Below, in pieces: positions 10,201 to 16,579 of a DNA stretch of 32,105 nucleotides. Numbering within the stretch: position 1 is the first letter of the stretch; every line of letters begins with the position of its first letter. Made by a program: the position numbers and the translations under genes. The notes beneath the pieces were generated by a model, which saw only the letters and a list, made by a program, of their open reading frames with translations, was not told the DNA's origin and did no database searches. The DNA lies in the NCBI GenBank assembly GCA_016874915.1, contig VGSW01000024.1:1-32105 (forward strand), read 5' to 3'. This DNA comes from Deltaproteobacteria bacterium. GTDB lineage: Bacteria; Desulfobacterota; Desulfobaccia; Desulfobaccales; 0-14-0-80-60-11.

Positions 10201-13200
10201 CAGGACGCCGCGGCCGTCATCGGCGTCCTCATGCAGAAGCACGGCGTTGCCGTCAGCCTGGCCCGGGTCACCTTCGAGGAAATTTTCGGGAAACCGGGGG
10301 AAAGCCACCGGCCCCTGGAGATCGCCGAAGGCTCGGCGCCCTATGCGGTAAAAACCACGGCCAGCCTGAAGCGCCAGATCGTTCCCCACCCCAAGGTCCT
10401 GGCGGAATATCAATCTGATGAGATGAGGCTCGCGTATGGATCTGAAAGCCTTGCGCAGGAAGCTGCTGCTGAAATCCGCAAAAAAGCCGAGCAAGCCGCC
10501 AAGAGGCAGGCTGGCGTATCCGGTAGAGCCGTGCCGGGGTCTCTTAAGGAGTATCGAAACAAGGTTTCCCAGGAATACGGCGACAGGAGATGGATCAGCT
10601 ACGTCGGGCGGCGACTGACGCCGGGCATGGAGCCTTACGAGATTGCCGAGCTCTTTCAAATCTACCGCAGCCCCCGGCAGGAGAACCTGCACGTCATCTA
10701 CACGGATGAAAAGGGCTTGATCCTGGCCCATAACACCCTGTCTTCCGGGACCCTTTCTTCCGTGAACGTGGACCTGGAATGGCTCGTGGGCCACGTCAGA
10801 CAGGCGGCCGGGCGCCTGGGAGCCGCCAAGGTCCATTTCCTCCACAACCATCCCAGCGGCAACCCCAAGATGAGCCGGGGCGACCTGGCGGGATTCAACA
10901 TCCTTTTTAAAGGACTGCCCGACTTGAACTTCAAGGGTTTAGGCGGCCTCATGGGTGAGTTCCTGGTGATCGACCACGGAAAGCTGAGCTACATCAGGAA
11001 CGGCATGGAATTCCAGGGGTTCTTCCGGCCCCGCCCCGGTGCAGGGGATTGGCTGGACAAAAAGGCCAGGATTAAAAACGAGGTTGACCTGGCCAACTTC
11101 GCTTTCTCCCTGGGTATCGACCCGGAAAAGGTGTGCCTGATCTTCACCAACGCCCAGAACCAGGTGCAGGGCTGGACGGTGCACCGCAAAAAGGTTCTCT
11201 CCAAACCCATCAATCAGGTGCGGAAAACCCTCATGGGCCTGGCCCGGGCCTACGACGCCAACCAGGTCAGCGTCATCATTGGAGATATAGACCTGTTGGA
11301 GCAATTCGTCACCCGGCAGGCCGAGGTTTTGGACAGATCCTCGTTCAACGAATGGATCATGGACATCCAAACCACGGAAGGCGAGAGCGTGCGCCGGGAG
11401 ATGCCGGAGTTGTGGACGCCCCAGCCGGGCCGGAAAGCCAGGAAATACGCCCGGAGGTTTCTATTCGAGGATGCGGCAAGATTTGGCGAAGCCGACCTAA
11501 GGGACATTGACGCCTACCGGGAGAAATACATCGCCGCTCCCCAAGAGGAAAAGAAGGGCCTGAAAGACCGCCTTACCGAAAAGCTTAAAACCTTCTACGA
11601 CCAGACCGTGGATCGTTGGGCCTCCTGGGAGCGGGCCGCCCGGCGCGCCGCCAAAGAAGGGGCCGCGGTGCCCGCGGGCGAAAACATCATCAACAGCTTG
11701 AGTTACATGAGGGGCGCCGAGGGCCGGGTGCACCAGGGCATCATGGGCGAGTACGTTTACCAGGACAAGAAAGCCTTTGACGAGAACCTGGGGATGGAGG
11801 TCTTCACCGGCGACGAGCTGGTGCGCAAAGGCCCCAGCCTGAAAGTGCGCCTGGAAGAGCTTAAGAAGCTGGCCGACAGCCGGGGTGACTCTTACGGCCA
11901 GGCCATGAACGACCTGGAAACCTTCATGGTGGCCCAACGGGACCTGGAACTGGCCGGGGACACCGGGGTGCGGGAGCAAGGGGCCATCAAGGGGGTGCAT
12001 CCCGAGGAAAGCCGTCGGGTCATCGAGGCCCTCAAGCGGAAGTATGACAAAGACTTCGAGAGCCTGTCAAAGGTGGCCGACTCGCTGCGGGAGTGGGGCG
12101 ATGAGATGATCCTTCAACCCTTGCTACAGGTGGGGTTCATTGACGAGGAGACCTACCACCAAATCAAGGAGCGCAACGAATACTACATCCCCTATAAGCG
12201 CCTCCTGGACGACGTGGAGACCTACATCGCGGCCAACGCCGCGGCCATGGGGGTGCCGGGCCGGATGATCCGGGAAATCAAAGGCTCGGAGCGCCAGGTG
12301 CTCAACCCCATGCAGATGTGGATCGACCTGGCCCACAAAGCCGCATACGCTTACGCCAAGAACAAGACCACCCGCTCGGTTTTTGTCACCGCCAAGGCCG
12401 CGGGATGGGAGGACGTTAAGGAAGTCCCGGCCAAGTACCTCCCCATAGACTTTGTCCAGAAGCAGGAGATGGACGCGGTTCTCCGGCCCCAGCTCACCCG
12501 CCTGGCCGAAGACCTGGGCATCAAGGTGAAAGTCCTGGGGAAGCTCCGGGGCCGGCGCCTGGGGCAGTTCAAGTCCTGGCTCAAGCAGGAGGTGCAAGAC
12601 GGCAAGCTGGCCGTGGAAACGGCCAGGGAGATCGAGGTCAGGTTCGCCACCTTCGAGGCCACCTTGGCCCACGAGCTGGGCCACGGAATCGACGAGTCCT
12701 ACGGCCTGGTGAAACTGCTCATCGAGAACGGCACCCCGGAGATGAAGAAGGAGCTGCGCCGCATCGCCGACCAGCGGGCCGGGGCCGCGTCCTCCAAGTC
12801 CTATCAGCGGTATATCCGCAAGAAGGAAGAGCAGGTGGCGGAGTTCGTCAGCCGCTACGTCATCGACCGGAGATCGGTGGAGCGGCTGGCCCCCACCGCC
12901 CTGGCGGCCTTCGAAGGCTTCCTGAAGTGGAACCCGAAACTGACGCCGCTTCTGAGCTTTCGTCTCTCCCACCAGGCCGGGATGATGGACTTCACCAACC
13001 GCATCTGGGCCCGGTCGCCTTTGCCCCCGGAGCCGGGAACCATCCCCTATTTCCGGGACGGCAGCCAGCGCTGGTTAAAACTGCCGCCTGACATGTACCA
13101 GGCGACCCAAAGCGCCATGTCTGCGGAGATGGGGATCCTGCTGCGCATCGCCAAGTGGCCCGCCGACACCCTGCGGGCCGGGGCCATCCTCGCGCCGGAG

Positions 13201-15018
13201 TTCGCCCTGGGCCGCAACCCCGCCCGGGACATCGTCCAGGCCTGGCTCTTCAGCCGCTTCGGATTCAACCCCTTCAAATGGGTGCGGGACGCGGTGGGCC
13301 TCTTGTCCAACGATGAAAACGTCAAGGAATGGCAACGGCAATGGGAAGCCGGGGGCGGTCCTTTGGCGACCCTGGCCCAAAGCTTCGTGGACCCCGAAAA
13401 GATTACGCCCGAAGCCATCATGGGGGACAAGAAGAAGATCAAATACTTCGCCCACCCCATCGACGCCCTGCGGCACGTGTCGGCTTACCTGGAGAACCTG
13501 ACCCGGTTCTCCATTTATAAGCAGGCCCGGGAGAAGGGCCTGACCCACGCCGAGGCGGTCCACGAGGCCCGGCGCACCACTTTGGACTACGCCCGGGTCG
13601 GCGGCCACCCCGCGGTGCGCTATCTCAACATGATCATCCCCTTCTGGAACGCCTCCATCCAGGGCATGGACAAGCTCCTCACCGAACTCGCCGGCCCCAA
13701 CAAGAAGGCGGTATACCGGCGCCTGGGCATGCTGGCCGGGGTTTCCGTGCTCATCTGGCTCTATGCCCACCGGGACGACCGCTATAAGGAACTGGAGGAT
13801 TGGGAGAAAAACTATTTCTGGCACCTGCCCCTGGGTCCCCAGGCTCCTATGCTTCGCATCCCCAAGCCCTTTGAGGCCGGGATCCTGTTCGGCTCCACCT
13901 TCGAGCGCCTCATGGAATGGGGCCGGGGCGAAAATATCAAGGGCTTACAGAGCGCTCTCCATGCGGCCTGGGAAGCGGCCACCCCGGAAGTCATACCCAC
14001 CCTCGCCCGGCCCTACGTGGAAGGGAAAGCCAATTACGATTTCTTCCGGGGCCGGGCCATTGAAGACGCGGCCCTGCAGCGCCTCCCGGTGCAGCTCCGG
14101 GCCAAGCCCTGGACTACGGCCACGGCCAAGGCGGTGAGCAAGCTGGCGCAGCCGGTGACGGACATCAGCCCCGTCCAGGTGGAACACTTCATTCGCACCT
14201 GGAGCGGCGGCCTGGGGGCCAACTATTTCCTGCCCGGAGTAGACGTGATCCTGCGCAAGGCCGGGGTCCTGGAAGATATCCCTCAACCGGCCCAGGAAAC
14301 GATTCAGAAAATCTGGGGGGTGCGCTCCTTTTTCACCCGGATGCCTACCGGCTACCGGGCCAAGAGCGTCAACGATTTCTTTGAGCGTTACCAGGACATC
14401 ATTCAGGCCGACGCCGGCTGGAAAGCCCTGTGGAACGCCGGGCAGAAAGAGGAATTGGACCGGTTCCTGGCCGCGCACCCCGAGGCCATGTTCGCCCGGG
14501 TGGCCCACAAATTCATCGATGAGATGGGAAAGATCAAAAAGGAGCGCACCGCCATCCACCTGAGCCGGGCGCTGACCCCGGAGCGGAAGAAGGAGAAGCT
14601 GGATCTTTTGGATGAAAAGGTGGTCAAGCTGGCCCGGGAAGCCAACGCCTTCATGTCCCAGGACGTGGCCCAAGCCCTGAAAATGCCTTCCCGGTTCACC
14701 ACCGAGACCGGGGTTCGGAAGGCCATAGACTTGAAAGACTATTACAAGATGGTGGCCGAGTCCACCGTTGACGCCTTTGAAGAAGTGAAGAAAGATCCCC
14801 GGTTTTTCACCCTGGACGAAGAGGCCCGCAACCACCGCCTGGCCTCCCTCCTCAAGCGGATGCGGGAGGAATATCAGCCGGTCAAAAAACCGGGGCGGGA
14901 GTTGGACGAAGTGATGAAGCCGTTTCGGTACAGGTCCATGTTCGACCAGCCCACCCGGCGCCAGCGAGCCGAATGGTCCAATATCTTCGGCCCCCGGCCC
15001 CCGGTGCTTTATCAATAA
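1207..15018 (+). CDS. Giant phage polyvalent protein (4603 aa): ParB/DdrB-like, N6-adenine MTase, Strawberry-notch-like helicase, RadC/JAB, HExxH zincin and LPD-type regions
   Basis: One uninterrupted ORF. Motifs read in the translation: NPPF, HQTGVGKGR (Walker A), LDESHKG (Walker B), QLLGRIHRTGQ (motif VI), HNHPSGNPKMSRGD (JAMM), AHELGHGID. Confidence 0.9.
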   Translation: MSLLYPEEERFNLAPLRPPGQPRVPDFIPEMFGKSPDFIPEAAPGAKTPDIPEMPLESVTPEQQAGVDRIDRLLKKRQAAQVEVERSLPGEVAASLGRGALGLAKLPFQLAKIAGSDVLQSDTVKRITEPVITGLEDIAESPALKPGKAAGGPPVELDRILQDPGGVAKQIAANVTNPHFWAAQLPEGAMSTIPYFFGNWMARAGAAALKYGKLINGADKAAKAAALAGDAEALATATAKLTEYGSKLARMGRMGGYSMAMAQEAASAEQNLRNWELEKGKEVPWLTRNIVMLAGGALAGSLEAMSLERIFAGKKGLTLTRKLLDSIITEGSTEGAQEIVANAFKKYGYDPDQKLTENVVESVLVGAALGGVFGGAEKFAEYRQYVRELREKADSEQQERQAPAWTPPAVEPWEEAPIAPPPATFGPSPGEEIPPPPPYRIIERGERPPAVTEGEPEGGSPLVDQFGRPIYRSALEIALRKEPWERTALEKWLADQATKGETVAPETRGPGIVLGPGGEVVAGPGAASPAPTPAPMGAPATETETVLEAAKEEAAPQVPDLKELVGQLTALVEETGDPAAAAKLNELLIANREEVGNLFRMPEEERPGLKPIAERLSGLIRQVEETGDPAAARELHGLLAAHRDVLRGVGRWEIDKAASPPEPLALAGVQAEEAARPPEPTPSTEMPSPAPPAPEPPPVPRGIQGHTVAATTARGTAVDTQYEVMDVGDLVTSHDDNLGLNPAFPQELQPRERGRVASQLQIGRIEQGLQPDFLLTESPQAAEGTPIIGPDNLVESGNARTIAVRRLYGRTDGQIEAYRQRLKEKAAQFGINPALVDQIQNPILVRRRLSEVDRQQFVREANEAAVAAMSDVEQARSDANRLHGLDILQNFVANDDGEILTQANRFFIKQFMEKVVGPTEANRYLTADGGLSQAGIMRIRNALFALAFGDSASLGKLAESPDDNARNITGAMAMVAARLASINKEIAKGRLFDLNITQEIGQAADILQSLREQGQSVDWFLAQQKLFETIDPIVADLLRVFSRFSRSRKKLTAIFNAYAEALEALGNPKQLQLLGPKIDISKAELLQAALTKEKGHGEEIGPLPVGVQPGATPGGELGPETHGEDGSQEASEEGETGPEGASHPAPEEEVSFGPEDFGLTGGQPKASTLETRLKEVQKQFPDIDPDKALAVLRAFPEGQIEPAQVNILAGDPELFSQVSRGNLSAQEREQLYKKATDLGQQQTLEGLGPGGGLFDQKPPATEVKKPPKQETGPEPGKEAGGLLKAFRDLINQAMGQPTPAPITAKDVAAVAQKAGVPKEELPQRRKEIEETFELALVNKAREIAAKKGDQAFEEIKKLYSLQPALTSRTSTTVKNQAYSTPAPLAFLMSKAVGVTSGDWVYEPTAGNGMLLIAANPEQTLANEIEPLRAEHLRSQRFDVTVQDARNLVGTEEGPQEKSADVVLANPPFGSLEKPVAFDGYKITKLEHLIALDALKAMDDDGRAAVITGGHSFATPWGQPMTQLTDADRVFFNYLYSRYRVTHHINVDGDVYKQMGTKFPIRLLIIEGRKAEPQGAAPHQADGIEVAKTFDDIYKLLKGDIDARAKGVVAPEVSKGQPAGEDRPGGAGVAPGGAAVGQPQGPEPGLGLPGALGGQGPGAVETEGEGGEVRQPGGLRGAAEPGTPGGGPVPGGGRGPGGPVEGHPAAPGERGPGPSPGVSPGPRPGEQKGSPKPVSPGPDARPPQPDRGTAGTERGEPGRVPPKSIGSGTKITLPDGTIVTIKEEAATYQTHSKIQEEAAPYGDQTIEVVDAQGNVRRIPVAQIQGVIDESGREIKLSDRDRQELRVFQKNQWVETADGKVGQITKIRGWFDKMTLTVQGPEGPLTFKPGDVKNILPGPPEAQKTEAPAPPKTEAPAEETRLQAAYQPTSKGPAMNTVAPRYMAEAVKNYLEKLQEEIGDLDEFVRDRLGYQTKEEMFSVLGAEQIEGVALAIDAIERGTGGFVIGHQTGVGKGRMVAAVMRYAKNRGLVPIFLTENDGLFSAMYRDMRDIKADLNPLIVASNKDRARIVDNDGNVIRNLDKKAIQEAVRRRDLPAGYDAVFTTYYQINSKNLTGKMELLRALAPRSILILDESHKGAGQESNTGAFLRSAMTGAARGVVYSSATYAKRPDTMALYHRTELGNLNVDLDTVIENLKRGGVPLQEWIAHQWALSGQMIRNELSFAGIDIPVEVDHESAARDRQRSDDLTACLRAILKFSKEFNLWVKDLDADFKKEGKAADEGFRGGISATHFASVMHNKISQLLFCLRADATIKEALDALKQGRKVVIGCYNTMESFLDDMLEAGVIRVGDEVNMNFAQVLRKAADGTRTYRIKHHDGSTEKVTVQVEEMPEHLQYLWGQTVNLIDGTVTDVPAMPIDYIAKALEREGYQVGEITGRTHVLDWQEERNILRKRSDKEKYDKNTPVNKFNSGEFDALIINSSGSTGISLHSGEKFKDQRPRHMVLTQMSQEINEAVQLLGRIHRTGQVHKPSYKVKISSLPGEKRPLVILQKKMASLFANISAKGESAYSLDVADIINQYGDRVAAEMFAEDPSLNDRLSGVLDRVIDHEFIEADRDGRIHQILQAFPETGSLTKRVTGWTALQPVAVQEEVWAALDAKYEELVEHLKQIGEYNLESEHLDLQAKTLDKTMLVAGDARGKSELSSPTYFETVDAKIQKKPMTRAEIEKRLEAHLKGKTPERAADELKTQLEDDFHAWLKEKKTLMAGANNAPEIIERYERGARQALTFALDTLDQFKIGAHVTHLEVLEGVIYNIQYKPTPGSNPATPSNFKYTLAVGSSMRTYRTTASLRGQSFIKGEGVPADWDEQMKVFHLQPYEKRYLVTGNLLGNPINKGQMTFFTREDGKLATGFVMPLNFDPSKYKELQTVTLNRDQAIQVLKRQGLLNGGGVFLQKYGSGYKISVPLAKKTGGRFYLDEDILKHTRGDFYKSGQAMEADIDTFQDAAAVIGVLMQKHGVAVSLARVTFEEIFGKPGESHRPLEIAEGSAPYAVKTTASLKRQIVPHPKVLAEYQSDEMRLAYGSESLAQEAAAEIRKKAEQAAKRQAGVSGRAVPGSLKEYRNKVSQEYGDRRWISYVGRRLTPGMEPYEIAELFQIYRSPRQENLHVIYTDEKGLILAHNTLSSGTLSSVNVDLEWLVGHVRQAAGRLGAAKVHFLHNHPSGNPKMSRGDLAGFNILFKGLPDLNFKGLGGLMGEFLVIDHGKLSYIRNGMEFQGFFRPRPGAGDWLDKKARIKNEVDLANFAFSLGIDPEKVCLIFTNAQNQVQGWTVHRKKVLSKPINQVRKTLMGLARAYDANQVSVIIGDIDLLEQFVTRQAEVLDRSSFNEWIMDIQTTEGESVRREMPELWTPQPGRKARKYARRFLFEDAARFGEADLRDIDAYREKYIAAPQEEKKGLKDRLTEKLKTFYDQTVDRWASWERAARRAAKEGAAVPAGENIINSLSYMRGAEGRVHQGIMGEYVYQDKKAFDENLGMEVFTGDELVRKGPSLKVRLEELKKLADSRGDSYGQAMNDLETFMVAQRDLELAGDTGVREQGAIKGVHPEESRRVIEALKRKYDKDFESLSKVADSLREWGDEMILQPLLQVGFIDEETYHQIKERNEYYIPYKRLLDDVETYIAANAAAMGVPGRMIREIKGSERQVLNPMQMWIDLAHKAAYAYAKNKTTRSVFVTAKAAGWEDVKEVPAKYLPIDFVQKQEMDAVLRPQLTRLAEDLGIKVKVLGKLRGRRLGQFKSWLKQEVQDGKLAVETAREIEVRFATFEATLAHELGHGIDESYGLVKLLIENGTPEMKKELRRIADQRAGAASSKSYQRYIRKKEEQVAEFVSRYVIDRRSVERLAPTALAAFEGFLKWNPKLTPLLSFRLSHQAGMMDFTNRIWARSPLPPEPGTIPYFRDGSQRWLKLPPDMYQATQSAMSAEMGILLRIAKWPADTLRAGAILAPEFALGRNPARDIVQAWLFSRFGFNPFKWVRDAVGLLSNDENVKEWQRQWEAGGGPLATLAQSFVDPEKITPEAIMGDKKKIKYFAHPIDALRHVSAYLENLTRFSIYKQAREKGLTHAEAVHEARRTTLDYARVGGHPAVRYLNMIIPFWNASIQGMDKLLTELAGPNKKAVYRRLGMLAGVSVLIWLYAHRDDRYKELEDWEKNYFWHLPLGPQAPMLRIPKPFEAGILFGSTFERLMEWGRGENIKGLQSALHAAWEAATPEVIPTLARPYVEGKANYDFFRGRAIEDAALQRLPVQLRAKPWTTATAKAVSKLAQPVTDISPVQVEHFIRTWSGGLGANYFLPGVDVILRKAGVLEDIPQPAQETIQKIWGVRSFFTRMPTGYRAKSVNDFFERYQDIIQADAGWKALWNAGQKEELDRFLAAHPEAMFARVAHKFIDEMGKIKKERTAIHLSRALTPERKKEKLDLLDEKVVKLAREANAFMSQDVAQALKMPSRFTTETGVRKAIDLKDYYKMVAESTVDAFEEVKKDPRFFTLDEEARNHRLASLLKRMREEYQPVKKPGRELDEVMKPFRYRSMFDQPTRRQRAEWSNIFGPRPPVLYQ
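3313..4440 (+). other. ParB/DdrB-like region within the giant protein
   Basis: IIGPDNLVESGNARTIAVRRLYGR…NPILVRRRL…RQQFVREANEAAVAAMSDVEQARSDANRL resembles the DdrB-like ParB superfamily region of phage polyvalent proteins. Confidence 0.65.
4493..4657 (+). CDS. Nested +1-frame small ORF (54 aa, MEKKSDPYQLEFSQVRPQAVNWVLKRMEKMEARKQAKKEKQGQKAQVIPLPKKK)
   Basis: AAGGAG at 4480-4485, 7 nt before ATG; local GC3 bias favours this frame over the giant ORF frame. Confidence 0.6.
   Translation: MEKKSDPYQLEFSQVRPQAVNWVLKRMEKMEARKQAKKEKQGQKAQVIPLPKKK
5302..5990 (+). other. N6-adenine DNA methyltransferase domain within the giant protein
   Basis: Motif I-like YEPTAGNGMLL and motif IV ADVVLANPPFGS (NPPF at 5599-5610). 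Confidence 0.8.
6008..6499 (+). CDS. Nested +1-frame ORF (163 aa) inside the giant ORF
   Basis: AAAGGAG at 5995-6001, 6 nt before ATG; natural amino-acid composition and high GC3 here, while the giant ORF frame reads Pro/Gly low-complexity. Confidence 0.7.
   Translation: MPGQKVLWLPKFLRDNRPARIGLGVLVSPRGAQQLDNPKDPNRAWAYLGHWEDKARELLKRKEKEAKYGSREVYGVLLSLGPQVADQYLAGDEDQEDLLKAIRQHPESGGLAHLLAYLRDPGPANKKDLLSRYPQDPMHDRLSPTEELQEQNEASLAEFLQSL
7000..9060 (+). other. Strawberry-notch-like SF2 helicase region (AAA/P-loop plus Helicase_C-like) within the giant protein
   Basis: GTGGFVIGHQTGVGKGRMVAA, SILILDESHKGAGQ, VVYSSATYAKRP, MSQEINEAVQLLGRIHRTGQVHKP. Confidence 0.8.
10436..10618 (+). CDS. Possible third nested +1-frame small ORF (60 aa)
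   Basis: GAGG at 10425-10428, 7 nt before ATG; the first ~35-40 codons are GC3-rich in this frame while the main frame is GC3-poor over the same stretch. Confidence 0.35.
   Translation: MDLKALRRKLLLKSAKKPSKPPRGRLAYPVEPCRGLLRSIETRFPRNTATGDGSATSGGD
10630..11000 (+). other. RadC-like JAB/MPN domain within the giant protein
   Basis: HNHPSGNPKMSRGD (10843-10884) fits H-x-H-x7-S-x2-D. Confidence 0.8.
12640..12880 (+). other. HExxH metalloprotease (zincin) motif within the giant protein
   Basis: FEATLAHELGHGIDESYG with downstream EEQVAEFVSRYVID; HELGH at 12670-12684. Confidence 0.65.
13150..14300 (+). other. C-terminal LPD38-like large polyvalent protein-associated region
   Basis: APEFALGRNPARDIVQAWLFSRFGFNPF…ARRTTLDYARVGGHPAVRYLNMIIPFWNASIQGMDKL resembles LPD38-type C-termini. 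Confidence 0.55.
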
Positions 15019-15034
15019 ATCAAAGGAGGCGCCC

Positions 15035-15388
15035 ATGAAGGATGAACGAGTGCAGCGTGTGGAAGTGGACTTCGTTTTCGGAGCCACCGGCGCGGTAAAG
15101 TCGATCCAGTCGGTTATTGAGGGCGAAATCAAGCAGATTCATCTGCGGGTCCCCGACTTCGCCAACCCGGTGACGCTGGCCCTCTCCATCGAGGATGAAA
15201 GCGGCTACGAAATCTTCAACTCCGGGCCCAAGGCCAAGGGCGCCAATTACAACCTCAAGGCCGCCGACCTGGACGATTCCATCCTTATCGCCGGCACGTT
15301 TACGTTCAAGGCAACTCTTTCCGGGGACGCCGGCGGAGCCGGGGGCACGGCCAAGGCGGTCATCTTTTTCTGGGGCATCAAGGGATAA
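15035..15388 (+). CDS. Hypothetical phage protein (117 aa)
   Basis: Strong SD AAAGGAGG before ATG; tightly spaced after the giant gene. Confidence 0.75.
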   Translation: MKDERVQRVEVDFVFGATGAVKSIQSVIEGEIKQIHLRVPDFANPVTLALSIEDESGYEIFNSGPKAKGANYNLKAADLDDSILIAGTFTFKATLSGDAGGAGGTAKAVIFFWGIKG

Positions 15389-15391
15389 AAG

Positions 15392-15775
15392 ATGGAGCTC
15401 TTACGCGATCCTCATCTATTCGCCTTGGCCCTGGTTCTCCTGGGCGCCGTGGGGCTGGGCGCGGGTATAAGCCTGGGGAAAGGCGGGGTTTTATTGGCCA
15501 AGCTGAAAGGCAACGGCAACGGCAAGGTCAACGTCTCCGTAGCGCCGCCCGTTCCATCGCCGGAGCACGCCGGGCACAGCTGCCTGGAGTGTATCCGCAC
15601 CCTGACGCAGACGTTCCCCTGTAAGGACCATTCCGGCCTGGTGGCGGACATGAAAAACAATCTGGCCGCCACCCAACGCATAGAATCGAACGTGGAGAAG
15701 GTTTGGGACGCCATCGGTGATCTCTGTGGAGATGTAAAAGAGTTGATCAAAACCCAGAATGAAAGGAGGGCCTGA
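15392..15775 (+). CDS. Membrane-anchored phage protein (127 aa), one N-terminal TM segment
   Basis: Hydrophobic LFALALVLLGAVGLGAGISLG near the N-terminus; CLEC motif; helical tail. Confidence 0.7.
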   Translation: MELLRDPHLFALALVLLGAVGLGAGISLGKGGVLLAKLKGNGNGKVNVSVAPPVPSPEHAGHSCLECIRTLTQTFPCKDHSGLVADMKNNLAATQRIESNVEKVWDAIGDLCGDVKELIKTQNERRA

Positions 15776-15777
15776 AT

Positions 15778-15975
15778 CATGGGGTCTACCAGCGCCGGGA
15801 CATCAACGCCGCGTATTCCACCTTCCGGCGCGGCTTGAGGCGGGCCAGGAATCACGGAGCCTGGCCCAAGCTGGATGAGCGGGAAAAGCTCAATCTCATC
15901 GTGGAGTGCGTGAAAGAAGAAATGCTCAATCTGCCCGTGAAAAGAACCTTGTGCGAGTTCTTAACCGGGCATTAG
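15778..15975 (+). pseudogene. 65-codon ORF (HGVYQRRDINAAYSTFRRGLRRARNHGAWPKLDEREKLNLIVECVKEEMLNLPVKRTLCEFLTGH*) without an in-frame ATG/GTG/TTG near its SD
   Basis: SD AAAGGAGG at 15762-15769 and ATG at 15779, but the ATG is one base out of frame; one extra G in GGGG would give MGVYQRRD…. Confidence 0.45.
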
Positions 15976-15985
15976 GAGGTGGGGG

Positions 15986-16579
15986 ATGGAAGAATACAGC
16001 AGGGAATTCTTGGAAGCGGTGGGTCTGACCCTGTCCGCCGAAGGCGGTTACAGCAACCGGCCCCTGTCCGAAGACCCGGGCGGGGCTACCAACTTGGGGG
16101 TGACCCAGGGGTTGCTGGACGCCATCGGCGGCTTTAACGGCAACAGAAGTGTGCGCCAACTCTCAGAAGCGGACGCCATCGGGATCTACTGGAAGCACTT
16201 TTGGCTGCGATACGGCTGCGACAAGCTGCCCTGGCCCCTCAGTTGCGCGGTATTCGATCACGGGGTGAACGCCGGTGCCTGGGGCCCCAAGCTGCTCCAG
16301 ACCATGCTCAACGAGTATATCGATGGCGAGATCGCGGTGGATGGAGGAATCGGGCCGGCCACCATGGCGGCCTTGGATGAGGCCGTGGCCAAGGTAGAGG
16401 CGACCTTGCGGTCCCTGGATTACCGGGGATTGACCCTGCAATGGTTGACCCATACCTATCTTTTCAGACGGATGAGAGATTATGCCACCCGCCCCGGCCT
16501 GTCGGTGCGCCAGGCCAACATGTCCGGCTGGACCAACCGGGTCTGCGACCTGGAGGAGAAGCTGTGCCATGGCGAATAA
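15986..16579 (+). CDS. Glycosyl hydrolase 108-family endolysin (197 aa)
   Basis: SAEGGYSNRPLSEDPGGATNLGVTQG matches the GH108 catalytic-region pattern; C-terminal PG_binding_3-like region; GGAGGTGGGGG before ATG. Confidence 0.88.
   Translation: MEEYSREFLEAVGLTLSAEGGYSNRPLSEDPGGATNLGVTQGLLDAIGGFNGNRSVRQLSEADAIGIYWKHFWLRYGCDKLPWPLSCAVFDHGVNAGAWGPKLLQTMLNEYIDGEIAVDGGIGPATMAALDEAVAKVEATLRSLDYRGLTLQWLTHTYLFRRMRDYATRPGLSVRQANMSGWTNRVCDLEEKLCHGE

Noticed and set aside
13945-15132. 395-aa minus-strand ORF
   Set aside because: Antisense to the giant gene's LPD region; no motif, shadow-ORF composition.
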